Below are positions 54,981-63,501 of a DNA stretch of 64,000 nucleotides, piece after piece. The DNA is taken from the NCBI RefSeq assembly GCF_000154725.1, contig NZ_DS544873.1, positions 4,824,649 to 4,888,648 of the forward strand. The letters are read 5' to 3'. The first letter of the stretch is position 1. Each line of letters starts with the position of its first letter. This DNA comes from Kordia algicida OT-1 (GTDB lineage: Bacteria; Bacteroidota; Bacteroidia; Flavobacteriales; Flavobacteriaceae). The notes beneath the pieces were generated by a model. That model saw nothing but the letters and a program-made list of their open reading frames with translations. It ran no database searches and was not told the DNA's origin. The position numbers and the translations under genes are program-made.

Positions 54981-55727
54981 TCAGTAAAAATCGACGTCTG
55001 AATCTAGCAACTGTGTTTCATGTATAAAACCTTCAAATTGGTTGGAATAGGCTGAACCTAGTTTTAAGCATAATTTGGTTTTAAAATTTCCTTTAAAAAT
55101 AGTAGTTTCCGTGATAAGTGTGTCTTTTTCGGGAAGTACAAATAGGGTACGACCTGTAGCACAAGCAATGAATTGTATTCCTTCAATTTGTTTCCACTCA
55201 TTTTCTTTATTCAGGGCTTCTAGCAACATGTCCATCTTACTATTCAAACCCAATACAACAGTGTCTTTAACAGAAGTATTCACAACATACGTAGCATATG
55301 CTTTGTGTAAAATTAATTTTTTAGCATGTCTATTAAAATATATTTTACTGATAATTGCTGTCGTATCAACAAAAATTTTGATAGTATTCGCAGTTGGTTT
55401 CGTTACATTATCGGCAATGATATTTGTTCGATGATACCGCATATAATTTTGATATTCAGTTTCTGACATTTTACCTGTCAAGCTTTCATAAATATCGTGA
55501 TTTACAAAAATAGTATCTGTAATTTTTTTGAATGTAATAGGTTTGTAGTTAGCTTTCAATCTTATTTTTGTCTCTAGGTATTCAGCTTGCTCGGCTAGTG
55601 TATCTATCAAAACAGGAAACAATCGTTTTTCCTTTTTAACAACAGGAATTATTTCTTTATCCGTCGAAAGACAACTTATCAGTATAAAAGTTATGGCAAC
55701 AAGAAATACGATTGGTTTTAGTTTCAT
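54981..55727 (-). CDS. Lipoprotein of unknown function
   Basis: 248 residues from the ATG at 55727 (MKLKPIVFLVAITFILISC, a lipobox). A longer in-frame start at 55757 would overlap the dioxygenase gene and bury the signal. The body is beta-rich (KLILHKAYATYVVNTSVKD, GIQFIACATGRTLFVLPEK). Not recognised. Confidence 0.75.
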   Translation of the reverse strand: MKLKPIVFLVAITFILISCLSTDKEIIPVVKKEKRLFPVLIDTLAEQAEYLETKIRLKANYKPITFKKITDTIFVNHDIYESLTGKMSETEYQNYMRYHRTNIIADNVTKPTANTIKIFVDTTAIISKIYFNRHAKKLILHKAYATYVVNTSVKDTVVLGLNSKMDMLLEALNKENEWKQIEGIQFIACATGRTLFVLPEKDTLITETTIFKGNFKTKLCLKLGSAYSNQFEGFIHETQLLDSDVDFY

Positions 55728-55746
55728 GACAACATATTTTATAGTA

Positions 55747-56466
55747 TTAAAGCGCACAATATTCTTGCCATTCTAACGGTTTTGCCAATTGTTTAGTGCT
55801 AAATTCCAAATGTAATACACGACGCTGTTTGTGATTTGTAGTGCGATTGGAAGCGTGAAGCGTTAACGGTTTCATCAACATTACGCCGCCTTTTTCAACT
55901 TCACAAACATGTTCGGTTTCGGTAGTCCAATCAATTGTTTCAGGTCTGTAGATACCTTTCAAATGTGATTTCGGAATGACTTTTAGTGCGCCATTTTCTT
56001 TTTCAGTTTTGTCTAAATGAACTCTGACCGTGACAATATTTTCCAAAATATCAAGTGGCGGTTGTACGCCGTATTGCCCTTTTTTAAATGTCCAATTTGT
56101 ATAGTTTGAAACGTCTTGTTTGCGATCAACCGAAATACTCAAATCTTGATGATATGCCACAAACCAATTGGATTCGCTAGGTTTGTCAAAATAAATAGCT
56201 TTTGTTAAAAAACAGTCTTCCTCAAAAACGTTCTTTAACAACTCGTGAAACTTCTCTGTAAATAGCAACGATTTCAATTCAGGAATCTTTTTCATGAGTT
56301 GTCTAATGGCAAATACATGTTTTGCGTTTTCATCCGATCTTACATCTGCGGAAGCTTTTGTAATACAGTCAATAATTTCCGTAATCTCAGCTTCTGAATA
56401 TACAGAGTTAATAACTGAGAATCCTTCTTTTTGTAACTTTTCAATAGTAGCGATTAGCGTATTCAT
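55747..56466 (-). CDS. Phytanoyl-CoA dioxygenase-family protein
   Basis: 239 residues. The Fe(II)/2-oxoglutarate site is visible: the HxD in AYHQDLSI and the distal His in KPLTLHASNRTTNHKQRRVLH region, with Arg in that stretch for 2-oxoglutarate. Proteins of this family hydroxylate small molecules; the substrate is not predictable. It leads the minus-strand group that ends at the kmo gene. Confidence 0.9.
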   Translation of the reverse strand: MNTLIATIEKLQKEGFSVINSVYSEAEITEIIDCITKASADVRSDENAKHVFAIRQLMKKIPELKSLLFTEKFHELLKNVFEEDCFLTKAIYFDKPSESNWFVAYHQDLSISVDRKQDVSNYTNWTFKKGQYGVQPPLDILENIVTVRVHLDKTEKENGALKVIPKSHLKGIYRPETIDWTTETEHVCEVEKGGVMLMKPLTLHASNRTTNHKQRRVLHLEFSTKQLAKPLEWQEYCAL

Positions 56467-56520
56467 GTAGTTTTAAAGAATGAGCAAGGTTCGGAATTAT
56501 AATTAATGCGTAACTAAACT

Positions 56521-57555
56521 TTAATAATATTTCAACGTTCGCTTTACAGCATCAGAAACAAATTTTTCATCACCTTCATACAAAGCACGTTGTGTCCAGT
56601 TGCCTTTCTTATCATATTTATACCAATATCTGGTTACGTTTTTACTGCCTTCAGTTTTTGAGTGATTTGTGGGATAAAAAATAGTGTAGGTTGTAACATC
56701 ATTTTTATCATTATATGTTTCGGTAGTACTTTTTACAAACTTATCATCACCATCGTATTCTTCATAGCTTAAACGATTATTATTAGCATCATATGTATTC
56801 ACCATGCGTTTTTGTTGTTTTCCATCGTAATCATAACTAACCTTTTCTAAACTATTTCCTCGTGCATCTTTGGTTTCTTTAAACTGTATTACAAAGGTAT
56901 CATCACGTTTGTCTTTTTCAACCATTGTCAATCCGTTGTTGCTATATTCATAGGTGCGTACGTCTAATTCAACACCAGCTTTATTATATTCTCCTTTAAA
57001 AATACACTTTCCGTTTGTGTTGTATTTGTATATCGTTTTTTGGTAAGGATTACTTCCAAAACCTTTTGAACTTGGTCGTTCGTATATCTCTTCTATAAGT
57101 AAACTTTGTGAATTGTATTTGTAGGTTGTGGTAGCTTCTAATGTTTTGTCTTCGTATTCTTTTTTAAACATTAATTTACCAGTTAAATTATAGATAAACA
57201 CTTTCTTCTCTACTTCATCTCCGTAATCTTCTTCAATGCTAGTAATTCGATTATTTTTATACGTATACGTATTTTCACTTTGCAAAGAACCATCTTCATA
57301 TGTTTTTAAAGAGATTAAATTTCCGTTTTTATCATAAGCTTCTTTGTATGTGGTTTCGCAATCTTCGTACGTCAACGGTGGATTTGCTTGATCTATATAA
57401 CAACCAGATTCTTCTTTAATACTTTTGATCTTTGTGTTTGTAATTCGTTTTTTGTTAATTTCGATGTAACCTGTGGTATCAAAATCAAAATCTTGCGCGT
57501 GTAGTTTAGGAATGCAGATAAAAACCAAAAGGCTTAGTCTAATCAGTAATTTCAT
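56521..57555 (-). CDS. Exported YD/RHS-like repeat protein
   Basis: 344 residues, signal peptide MKLLIRLSLLVFICIPKLHAQ. It is built from about ten short repeats of the type 'YDKNGNLISLKTYEDGSL', 'YNTNGKCIFKGEYNKAG', 'YDANNNRLSYEEYDGDDK', which resemble YD (RHS) repeats without the toxin core. Likely a beta-solenoid-like surface or periplasmic protein of unknown use. Confidence 0.85.
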   Translation of the reverse strand: MKLLIRLSLLVFICIPKLHAQDFDFDTTGYIEINKKRITNTKIKSIKEESGCYIDQANPPLTYEDCETTYKEAYDKNGNLISLKTYEDGSLQSENTYTYKNNRITSIEEDYGDEVEKKVFIYNLTGKLMFKKEYEDKTLEATTTYKYNSQSLLIEEIYERPSSKGFGSNPYQKTIYKYNTNGKCIFKGEYNKAGVELDVRTYEYSNNGLTMVEKDKRDDTFVIQFKETKDARGNSLEKVSYDYDGKQQKRMVNTYDANNNRLSYEEYDGDDKFVKSTTETYNDKNDVTTYTIFYPTNHSKTEGSKNVTRYWYKYDKKGNWTQRALYEGDEKFVSDAVKRTLKYY

Positions 57556-57691
57556 AGTTTAATCTTTGCGAATACGAGTTGTTAGGGATGTAATTAAAAA
57601 GCATGGTAGTATTATGAAGGTTAAATATACTATTTTTCAATGTATAAAATCTCTACTTGAAGAAAAACTATAGCATATTCACTCCGTCAGA

Positions 57692-58582
57692 CTACACTAA
57701 TTTTTCTTTAAAAAATGCAATGGTTCGTTCCCAAGCCAACGTTGCTGCTTTTTTGTCGTAACGTGGTGTTGTATTGTTGTGGAATCCGTGATTAACGTTC
57801 GGATAAAAATGTGCGGTATAATCAATATTATGCGCTTTCAATACTTTTTCATACGCTTCCCAACCTGCATTTACACGTTTGTCCAAATCAGCATATTGCA
57901 ATAACAAAGACGCTTTAATTTTTGCAGCATCTTCGTCACTTGGTTGCCTTCCGTAAAATGGAACTGCCGCTTGTAAATCGTTTAATCTTACTGCCATCAT
58001 GTTCGAAATCCATCCGCCAAAACAAAAACCAACCACGCCGACTTTTCCATTACATTTCGGATGATTTTTTACATACTCGTACGCAGCAATAAAATCTTCC
58101 AACATTTCGTTTCGATCACGTTTTTTCTGCATTGTTCGTCCGTCGTCATCATTTCCAGGATAACCACCTAACGGAGTTAAGGCATCAGGTGCCAAACTGA
58201 TAAAACCTTCTAAGGCTGTACGTCGTCCAACATCTTCAATATACGGATTCAAACCTCTATTTTCATGTACCACAATAACGCCAGGCACTTTTTTTGTAAC
58301 ATCTTTTGGTAAAGAAAGCAAACCTTTCATTTTTCCTGCGCCTTTTGGAGAATCGTACATAATATATTCAGATTCCAAGTTCGGATGGTCTTTGGCAACT
58401 TCCGCAGTTGTTTTATAATTTGGCGACATAAAACTGAGCAAAGAACCTACAGTAACGCTTCCTGCGGCATACAAGGAAAGTCGTTCTACAAACTGTCGAC
58501 GCCCAATCTTATTATGTGCATAATCGTCATACAAATCAAATACTTCTTGTTTGATATCTTCTTTTTTTAATTCGCTCATCAC
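57692..58582 (-). CDS. Dienelactone hydrolase-family protein
   Basis: 296 residues. The nucleophile is Cys in [14 protein letters not shown], the family hallmark, with Asp in [11 protein letters not shown] and His in NHGFHNN. The N-terminus contains [18 protein letters not shown] followed by a hydrophobic stretch, which looks like a Tat signal placed about 25 residues in. Natural substrates are dienelactones or similar small lactones/esters. Start may be either of the first two Met codons. Confidence 0.92.
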   Translation of the reverse strand: MMSELKKEDIKQEVFDLYDDYAHNKIGRRQFVERLSLYAAGSVTVGSLLSFMSPNYKTTAEVAKDHPNLESEYIMYDSPKGAGKMKGLLSLPKDVTKKVPGVIVVHENRGLNPYIEDVGRRTALEGFISLAPDALTPLGGYPGNDDDGRTMQKKRDRNEMLEDFIAAYEYVKNHPKCNGKVGVVGFCFGGWISNMMAVRLNDLQAAVPFYGRQPSDEDAAKIKASLLLQYADLDKRVNAGWEAYEKVLKAHNIDYTAHFYPNVNHGFHNNTTPRYDKKAATLAWERTIAFFKEKLV

Positions 58583-58776
58583 ATAAAAATTTTTGGTTGT
58601 TTTAAAGTTATGGAATTTTGCTGAACTATTCCGTTGAGAAAAGTTGCTTATTGAGTATTATTTGTTGTTTTTGAAACAAACAATTTTACAAAAAATACTT
58701 TTCAATGAATTTACCAGTTTAAGAAAACTCAACGAATAGAATAGACCAATAAACAAATGAACAAACAAAAAAAATG

Positions 58777-58784
58777 TATCTTTG
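58777..58784 (+). promoter_or_regulatory. Promoter -7 box of the DUF1697 gene
   Basis: TATCTTTG, exact match, 22 bases before the ATG at 58806. Confidence 0.62.
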
Positions 58785-58805
58785 AAACACAACCAAAAAA
58801 CCACT

Positions 58806-59327
58806 ATGATATACATTGCCATCTTACGCGGAATCAACGTTTCTGGAAGTAAAAAATTGCCCATGGCAGCATTTCGAGAGTTGCTTTCTAAATTGGGTTT
58901 TGAAGACGTTCAGACATACATTCAAAGTGGAAACGTAGTATTCAGATCAGCTAAAAAAAATCAAGAAGAATTAGGGGATTTAATTGCCAAAGCGATCAAA
59001 AAACAATATGATTACGATGTTCCTGTTTTGGTAAAAACTATCGATCAATGGAAAACGGCAATTGCCAACAATCCGTTTACAGAAACAGATATTTCAAAAC
59101 AAGGAATTACATTTCTAGCAACAACACCAGAAGAAACAACCATTGAAATTGATAGCAAAGACGATCGTTTCAAAATTATCAATTCAGAAATATATTTAGA
59201 TTGTCCTGGAGGTTTTGGACGTACAAAACTTACAAACAATTTCTTTGAGCGCAAACTCAAAACACAAGCAACCACAAGGAACTGGAAAACGATTTATAAA
59301 TTATTGGATCTCGCAGAATCGCTGTAA
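58806..59327 (+). CDS. DUF1697 family protein
   Basis: 173 residues from ATG 58806 (MIYIAILRGINVSGSKKLPM), the diagnostic opening of DUF1697, followed by QTYIQSGNVVFRS and CPGGFGRTKLTNNFFERKL. The start 8 codons earlier (58782) sits on the promoter box and is rejected. The family is widespread and has no firm function. Confidence 0.93.
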   Translation: MIYIAILRGINVSGSKKLPMAAFRELLSKLGFEDVQTYIQSGNVVFRSAKKNQEELGDLIAKAIKKQYDYDVPVLVKTIDQWKTAIANNPFTETDISKQGITFLATTPEETTIEIDSKDDRFKIINSEIYLDCPGGFGRTKLTNNFFERKLKTQATTRNWKTIYKLLDLAESL

Positions 59328-59350
59328 AAATTAAAATATTGAATGCTAAA

Positions 59351-59428
59351 TTAAAAAGCTTTTCAGAAAAGTATTGCTATCAACTCTGAAACGTCACTTG
59401 GAGTGAAATTTTAGCATCAAAATTACAC
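59351..59428. repeat. REP-like dispersed element, copy 2
   Basis: Aligns with 39194-39290 over most of its length (TCAGAAAA, AACGTCACTT, GAAATTTTAGCAT, AAAATT). It lacks the right-hand TCGAGAAGT arm seen in copy 1. Confidence 0.62.
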
Positions 59429-59448
59429 GAAAAACAAAAAACAAACAA

Positions 59449-59468
59449 CGCTTCGACAGGCTCAGCGT
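59449..59468. repeat. CTTCGACAGGCTCAGCG element
   Basis: Short GC-richer block with the sequence CTTCGACAGGCTCAGCGT, a motif seen in intergenic repeats of many bacteria, set in otherwise A/C-rich text that runs to the RidA start. Confidence 0.5.
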
Positions 59469-59498
59469 AAACGAACAACACAAAATAAAACCCAAAAA

Positions 59499-59903
59499 AT
59501 GCAAGAAAAAAAAGTAACACCAAGAGGCGCTTATCCACATACAAAACGTGTGGGCGACTTCATATTTGTATCAGGAACAAGTTCACGACGACCAGACAAT
59601 AGTATTGCAGGCGTTGATATCATTGACGAAATGGGAACAAAACACTTAAACATTGCAACGCAAACGCGTGAAGTACTAAAAAATATTGACAAAAATTTAC
59701 AAAGTGTTGGCGCAAGTCTTGCCGATGTTGTCGATGTCACTTCGTTTCTCGTAAACATGAATGACTTTGCAGGCTACAACAAAGCTTACGGAGAATTTTT
59801 CGATAAAGAAACTGGTCCGACACGAACAACAGTTGCTGTTCATCAATTACCACATCCCGATTTAGTAGTAGAAATCAAAGTAGTTGCGTACAAAAAACAA
59901 TAA
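59499..59903 (+). CDS. RidA-family protein, 2-aminomuconate deaminase-like
   Basis: 134 residues with the RidA plan: [41 protein letters not shown] and [20 protein letters not shown], in which the Arg before TTV is the ligand-binding arginine. The [13 protein letters not shown] ending and the company of kynurenine genes point to the aminomuconate deaminase (AmnD) type, which releases ammonia from 2-aminomuconate. General RidA enamine hydrolysis is the alternative. The aldehyde dehydrogenase gene starts 8 bases later. Confidence 0.85.
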   Translation: MQEKKVTPRGAYPHTKRVGDFIFVSGTSSRRPDNSIAGVDIIDEMGTKHLNIATQTREVLKNIDKNLQSVGASLADVVDVTSFLVNMNDFAGYNKAYGEFFDKETGPTRTTVAVHQLPHPDLVVEIKVVAYKKQ

Positions 59904-59911
59904 CTTACAGC

Positions 59912-61357
59912 ATGAAAAAGATTCTAAACTATATCAACGGAAGTTATATAGCACCAAAAAGCAATGCGTGGCTTGACAATTACAATCCGTCAAATGGAGA
60001 AATCTACGGACAAATTCCTAACTCGTCTGCAGAAGATGTAGAAGCCGCCTATCAAGCAGCAAAAGCAGCCTTTCCAAGTTGGTCAGCAACAATCTTAGAA
60101 GAACGCAGTCGAATTCTAAACAAAATCGCTTCGCTCATAGAAGAAAACTTAGCCGATTTGGCGCATGCAGAATCTTTAGACAACGGAAAACCACTCAGTC
60201 TCGCCACACAAATTGACATTCCAAGAGCGACAAGCAACTTCAAATTCTTTGCGCAAGCCATTACGCAATTTTCAAGTGAAGCACACGAAAGTATTGGACT
60301 TAACGCAATGAATTTTACCTTGCGACAATCTATCGGAGTCGTAGGTTGTATTTCACCATGGAATTTACCACTATATCTCTTTACATGGAAAATTGCACCA
60401 GCGTTAGCCACAGGAAATACCGTTGTCGCCAAACCAAGTGAAGTCACACCAATGACAGCGTATCTTTTAGGTGAAATATGTACCAAAGCTGGTCTGCCAA
60501 ACGGCGTATTAAACATTGTACACGGTTTAGGACACACCACAGGGCAAGCCATTACAGAGCATCCACATATAAAAGCAATTTCTTTTACAGGCGGAACGGC
60601 AACAGGAGCGCATATTGCCAGAACGGCAGCACCAATGTTTAAAAAGCTTTCGCTAGAATTAGGAGGGAAAAATCCAAACATCATCTTTGCAGATTGTGAC
60701 TATGACGAAATGCTCAAAGTTACGGTACGATCTTCGTTTGCGAATCAAGGGCAAATCTGTTTATGCGGATCGCGAATATTTGTGGAAAGAAGCATCTATG
60801 ATAAATTCAAAACGGACTTTGTGGCACGCGTGAAACAACTCAAAGTTGGAAATCCATTTGAGGAAACGACAAAAATTGGCGCATTAGTATCAAAATCACA
60901 CTTAGAAAAAGTAAAATCATACATAGAAATTGCCAAAGAAGAAGGCGGAACTGTTTTATGTGGCGGAAACGAAGTCACGGTCAAAGGTTTTGAAAACGGT
61001 TATTACCTCGAACCAACAGTCATCGAAGTAAAAACCGATCAATGTCGTGTAAATCAAGAAGAAATATTTGGTCCCATAGTAACTATCATGCCGTTTGATA
61101 CTGAAGAAGAAGTTTTGGGAATGGCAAATGGAGTTCGCTACGGATTATCATCTACACTATGGACAAACAATTTGAATCGTACCATGCGCATGTCTAAACA
61201 ACTCGAAGCAGGAATTGTTTGGGTAAATACATGGTTATTGCGTGATTTGCGTACACCTTTCGGTGGAATGAAAAACTCAGGCGTTGGTCGTGAAGGCGGG
61301 TTGGAAGCCTTGCGTTTCTTCACAGAACCAAAAAACATTTGTATCAAATACTCGTGA
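59912..61357 (+). CDS. Aldehyde dehydrogenase, 2-aminomuconate semialdehyde type
   Basis: 481 residues. NAD-binding and catalytic residues are present: SPWNLPLYLFTWKIAPALA, LELGGKNPN (general base Glu) and catalytic Cys near 283 in NQGQICLCGSR, then EIFGPIVTIMPF. The closest functional match by context is 2-aminomuconate (or 2-hydroxymuconate) 6-semialdehyde dehydrogenase, which acts right after ACMSD in the kynurenine route. Specificity is inferred from neighbours, not proved by sequence. Confidence 0.9.
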   Translation: MKKILNYINGSYIAPKSNAWLDNYNPSNGEIYGQIPNSSAEDVEAAYQAAKAAFPSWSATILEERSRILNKIASLIEENLADLAHAESLDNGKPLSLATQIDIPRATSNFKFFAQAITQFSSEAHESIGLNAMNFTLRQSIGVVGCISPWNLPLYLFTWKIAPALATGNTVVAKPSEVTPMTAYLLGEICTKAGLPNGVLNIVHGLGHTTGQAITEHPHIKAISFTGGTATGAHIARTAAPMFKKLSLELGGKNPNIIFADCDYDEMLKVTVRSSFANQGQICLCGSRIFVERSIYDKFKTDFVARVKQLKVGNPFEETTKIGALVSKSHLEKVKSYIEIAKEEGGTVLCGGNEVTVKGFENGYYLEPTVIEVKTDQCRVNQEEIFGPIVTIMPFDTEEEVLGMANGVRYGLSSTLWTNNLNRTMRMSKQLEAGIVWVNTWLLRDLRTPFGGMKNSGVGREGGLEALRFFTEPKNICIKYS

Positions 61358-61409
61358 ATTAAAATGTTAAATGCTAAATTTTGAATTTTAAATGTAAAAA
61401 AGTTTTTTT

Positions 61410-61477
61410 GACCCAAAAGACCCAAAAGACCCAAAAGACCCAAAAGACCCAAAAGACCCAAAAGACCCAAGACCCAA
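61410..61477. repeat. Array of GACCCAAAA units
   Basis: Six exact 9-base units (61410-61463) followed by two 7-base units GACCCAA. Confidence 0.95.
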
Positions 61478-61487
61478 GACCAAATAA

Positions 61488-61519
61488 CGAATAGCGAATA
61501 GCGAATAGCGAATAGCGAA
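61488..61519. repeat. Heptamer array, 4 x CGAATAG
   Basis: Four exact 7-base units and a partial fifth. Confidence 0.95.
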
Positions 61520-61560
61520 ATTAAAAAGTTGAATTTTAAATTAAAAAAAAGTTTCTTTTT

Positions 61561-61623
61561 AAAACCCAAAACCCAAAACCCAAAACCCAAAACCCAAAAC
61601 CCAAAACCCAAAACCCAAAACCC
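61561..61623. repeat. Heptamer array, 9 x AAAACCC
   Basis: Nine exact 7-base units. The sequence resembles telomere-type repeats but sits inside a bacterial gene cluster. Confidence 0.97.
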
Positions 61624-61670
61624 AAAGCAACAATCTCAAGACTCAATAATAATATCTCAATACCAAACAC

Positions 61671-62459
61671 ATGAATCTAAACTTACAACATAAAAACGCA
61701 CTCGTTTGCGGAAGTACTCAAGGAATTGGAAAAGCTGCCGCACAACAATTAGCCAATCTTGGTGCAAACGTAACACTCGCAGCAAGAAACGAAGAAAAAC
61801 TACAAAATGTACTTGCAGAATTAGACGTTTCTAAAGGACAAAAACACAGTTATATTGTAGCAGACTTTCAAAATCCAGATGATTTACGAACAAAAATTGA
61901 AGCATATATTGTTGAAAAACATTCGTTTCATATCCTTGTCAACAATACTGGCGGACCTGCTGGCGGACCTGTTTTTAATGCAAAAATTGACGAATTTGAA
62001 CGTGCCTTTACACAACACTTAAAGTGCAATCATGTATTAGTGCAAAGTGTAGTAGCAGGAATGAAAGAAGCTGGTTACGGACGCATCATCAATGTGATTT
62101 CGACTTCGGTAAAACAACCATTAGATGGTTTGGGAGTTTCCAATACCATTCGTGGAGCCGTTGCCAATTGGTCAAAAACGCTGGCAAATGAACTCGGACA
62201 ATTCGGAATTACGGTAAACAACGTTTTACCCGGAGCCACAGCAACCGAACGTCTTTCAGAAATCATAAAAAACAAAGCAGTAAAAACAGGAAAATCTATT
62301 GATGAGGTAAGTACCGCAATGAAAAACACAATACCTGCCAGACGTTTTGCTGAACCAGAAGAAATTGCCAACGCGATTGCGTTCTTGGCAAGTGAAGCGG
62401 CATCATACATCAACGGAATCAATGTTCCTGTAGATGGCGGACGTACGAAGTCTTTGTAA
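61671..62459 (+). CDS. Short-chain dehydrogenase/reductase with altered active site
   Basis: 262 residues. Cofactor loop CGSTQGIGKAAA, the NNTGGPAGG turn (usual NNAG), and a C-terminal YINGINVPVDGGRTKSL. The catalytic serine lies in VISTSVKQ, but the usual YxxxK reads SNTIR in GLGVSNTIRGAVANW, so Tyr is Ser and Lys is Arg. This exchange occurs in one SDR subgroup. It lies between the aldehyde dehydrogenase and ACMSD-like genes, so a role on a kynurenine or muconate intermediate is likely but unproved. Confidence 0.9.
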   Translation: MNLNLQHKNALVCGSTQGIGKAAAQQLANLGANVTLAARNEEKLQNVLAELDVSKGQKHSYIVADFQNPDDLRTKIEAYIVEKHSFHILVNNTGGPAGGPVFNAKIDEFERAFTQHLKCNHVLVQSVVAGMKEAGYGRIINVISTSVKQPLDGLGVSNTIRGAVANWSKTLANELGQFGITVNNVLPGATATERLSEIIKNKAVKTGKSIDEVSTAMKNTIPARRFAEPEEIANAIAFLASEAASYINGINVPVDGGRTKSL

Positions 62460-62553
62460 TTTTATCAAATTATTAGTTCGAGCATTATTGAGATCAAAAT
62501 TATTCAAAAAATCAACTAAAAATCCTACAACCACAAAAGTAAAACTACCTGAC

Positions 62554-62575
62554 TTTAACATTTTTTACACGTAAT
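62554..62575. promoter_or_regulatory. Shared 22-base element upstream of the Tat-signal protein gene
   Basis: Matches 38193-38214 at 19 of 22 positions (TTTAACA, 2 bases, TTTTACACG, 1 base, AAT). It lies 91 bases before the gene, compared with 126 bases for the ankyrin gene. It is followed by GTGAAAGTGTTAA, a partial inverted repeat of its own start. Confidence 0.4.
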
Positions 62576-62666
62576 TATGTGAAAGTGTTAAAAAATTCTT
62601 AAATTGAAAATCAGAAAACCATTTTTGTAATGTATAATACATTGCAGACTAATAAACTAACCATAT

Positions 62667-63251
62667 ATGAACAGAAGAAACTTTATTGTATCTAGTGTAA
62701 TGGGCGCAGGTGCGCTTTCGATGTTCCCTAGTTCAGCATTAGCCAGCAACAACGGTATTTCCCTAGTGAGTATCGGAAAAGGATTCAATCGTTTGAAAAG
62801 TACTGTTGAGCACATTTCTGTTGCTAATTTGCCAAGTAGCGTTGCAAATGCACATGAACGTTTGCTGAAAGTATTAAGCAAAGATGAATATGTGTACAAT
62901 GCTACCGAAGTTATTAAGTTAAACAACTCGTGTTTTGCTGTACCACTTCATAAAAAGCCAATATTAGGCTTTAATAGCAAAGAATTGGCACTCATTGTCA
63001 AACAACATGGCACAAGTAAATTTTACATTTTGAATGAAAAGCTAGCTACGGAATTTTCAGAATTAGTGGAAAATTTTAGTAAAAATGCCGAATCACACGA
63101 ACTAGATTTAGATGCCGCCTCTTTTGCATTTCCTGTAAAAGTAATAGCACAAAAACAAGGAAAAGAAACAACATTTGCCTACCAAAATAAATTTGACAAC
63201 ACGATTATCTTAAAAAGCACTCGAAAAAAATCGGAAGTTGCCATAAGTTAA
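62667..63251 (+). CDS. Tat-signal protein of unknown function
   Basis: 194 residues. Twin-arginine signal MNRRNFIVSSVMGAGALSMF ending near ALA at 25-27, then a mature domain of about 165 residues that I do not recognise (STVEHISVANLPSSVANAHE, LALIVKQHGTSKFYILNEKL). Export by Tat suggests it folds or binds a cofactor in the cytoplasm. Own terminator downstream, so not in one transcript with the ACMSD-like gene. Confidence 0.82.
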   Translation: MNRRNFIVSSVMGAGALSMFPSSALASNNGISLVSIGKGFNRLKSTVEHISVANLPSSVANAHERLLKVLSKDEYVYNATEVIKLNNSCFAVPLHKKPILGFNSKELALIVKQHGTSKFYILNEKLATEFSELVENFSKNAESHELDLDAASFAFPVKVIAQKQGKETTFAYQNKFDNTIILKSTRKKSEVAIS

Positions 63252-63277
63252 GCAAATAACCAACCATACATATGATG

Positions 63278-63329
63278 CTAGCCTTTGTCTTTTTGAGGAT
63301 TCAAGAAGAAACAGAGGCTAGTTTTTTTA
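63278..63329 (+). terminator. Terminator of the Tat-signal protein gene
   Basis: Stem TAGCCTTTGT / ACAGAGGCTA (one G-T pair) with a long loop and a T run. Confidence 0.7.
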
Positions 63330-63459
63330 ACTTAATTATTTTAAAACGTTAAATTCAACACAAATTCTATAAGAAATACTATTTTTATAGGATTAATTTC
63401 GCGTGAAGGATAGAGGCATTGTTGAAGCTCCTCGTAGAGAGCGACTGCCGAAAGCCTGA

Positions 63460-63501
63460 CCACGAAAGTACACGAAGCAAAGCCGAAGTGAACTTTTGTG
63501 G
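63460..63501. repeat. GC-richer inverted-repeat element before the ACMSD-like gene
   Basis: CCACGAAAGT (63460-63469) pairs with ACTTTTGTGG (63492-63501) apart from one G-T pair. The surrounding block (about 63410-63510) is richer in G and C than all neighbouring intergenic DNA. It may be a dispersed repeat or a structured RNA. Confidence 0.55.

Larger units (their letters stand above)
61358..61670. other. Gene-free stretch built of three tandem arrays
   Basis: Between two same-strand genes. It begins with 'aaatgttaaatgctaaattttgaa' text and is then filled by three distinct short arrays listed separately, ending in TCTCAATACC text that touches the SDR start. A minus-strand ORF through it is an artefact of the repeats. 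Confidence 0.85.

Noticed and set aside
61138-61611. 157-codon minus-strand frame with hydrophobic GFGFWVLGF and LGLLGLLG repeats
   Set aside because: It reads through the AAAACCC and GACCCAAAA arrays and into the real aldehyde dehydrogenase gene on the other strand; the repeated protein is a by-product of the DNA repeats.
61410-61623. CRISPR array
   Set aside because: Units are 7-9 bases without unique spacers, and no cas genes are present.
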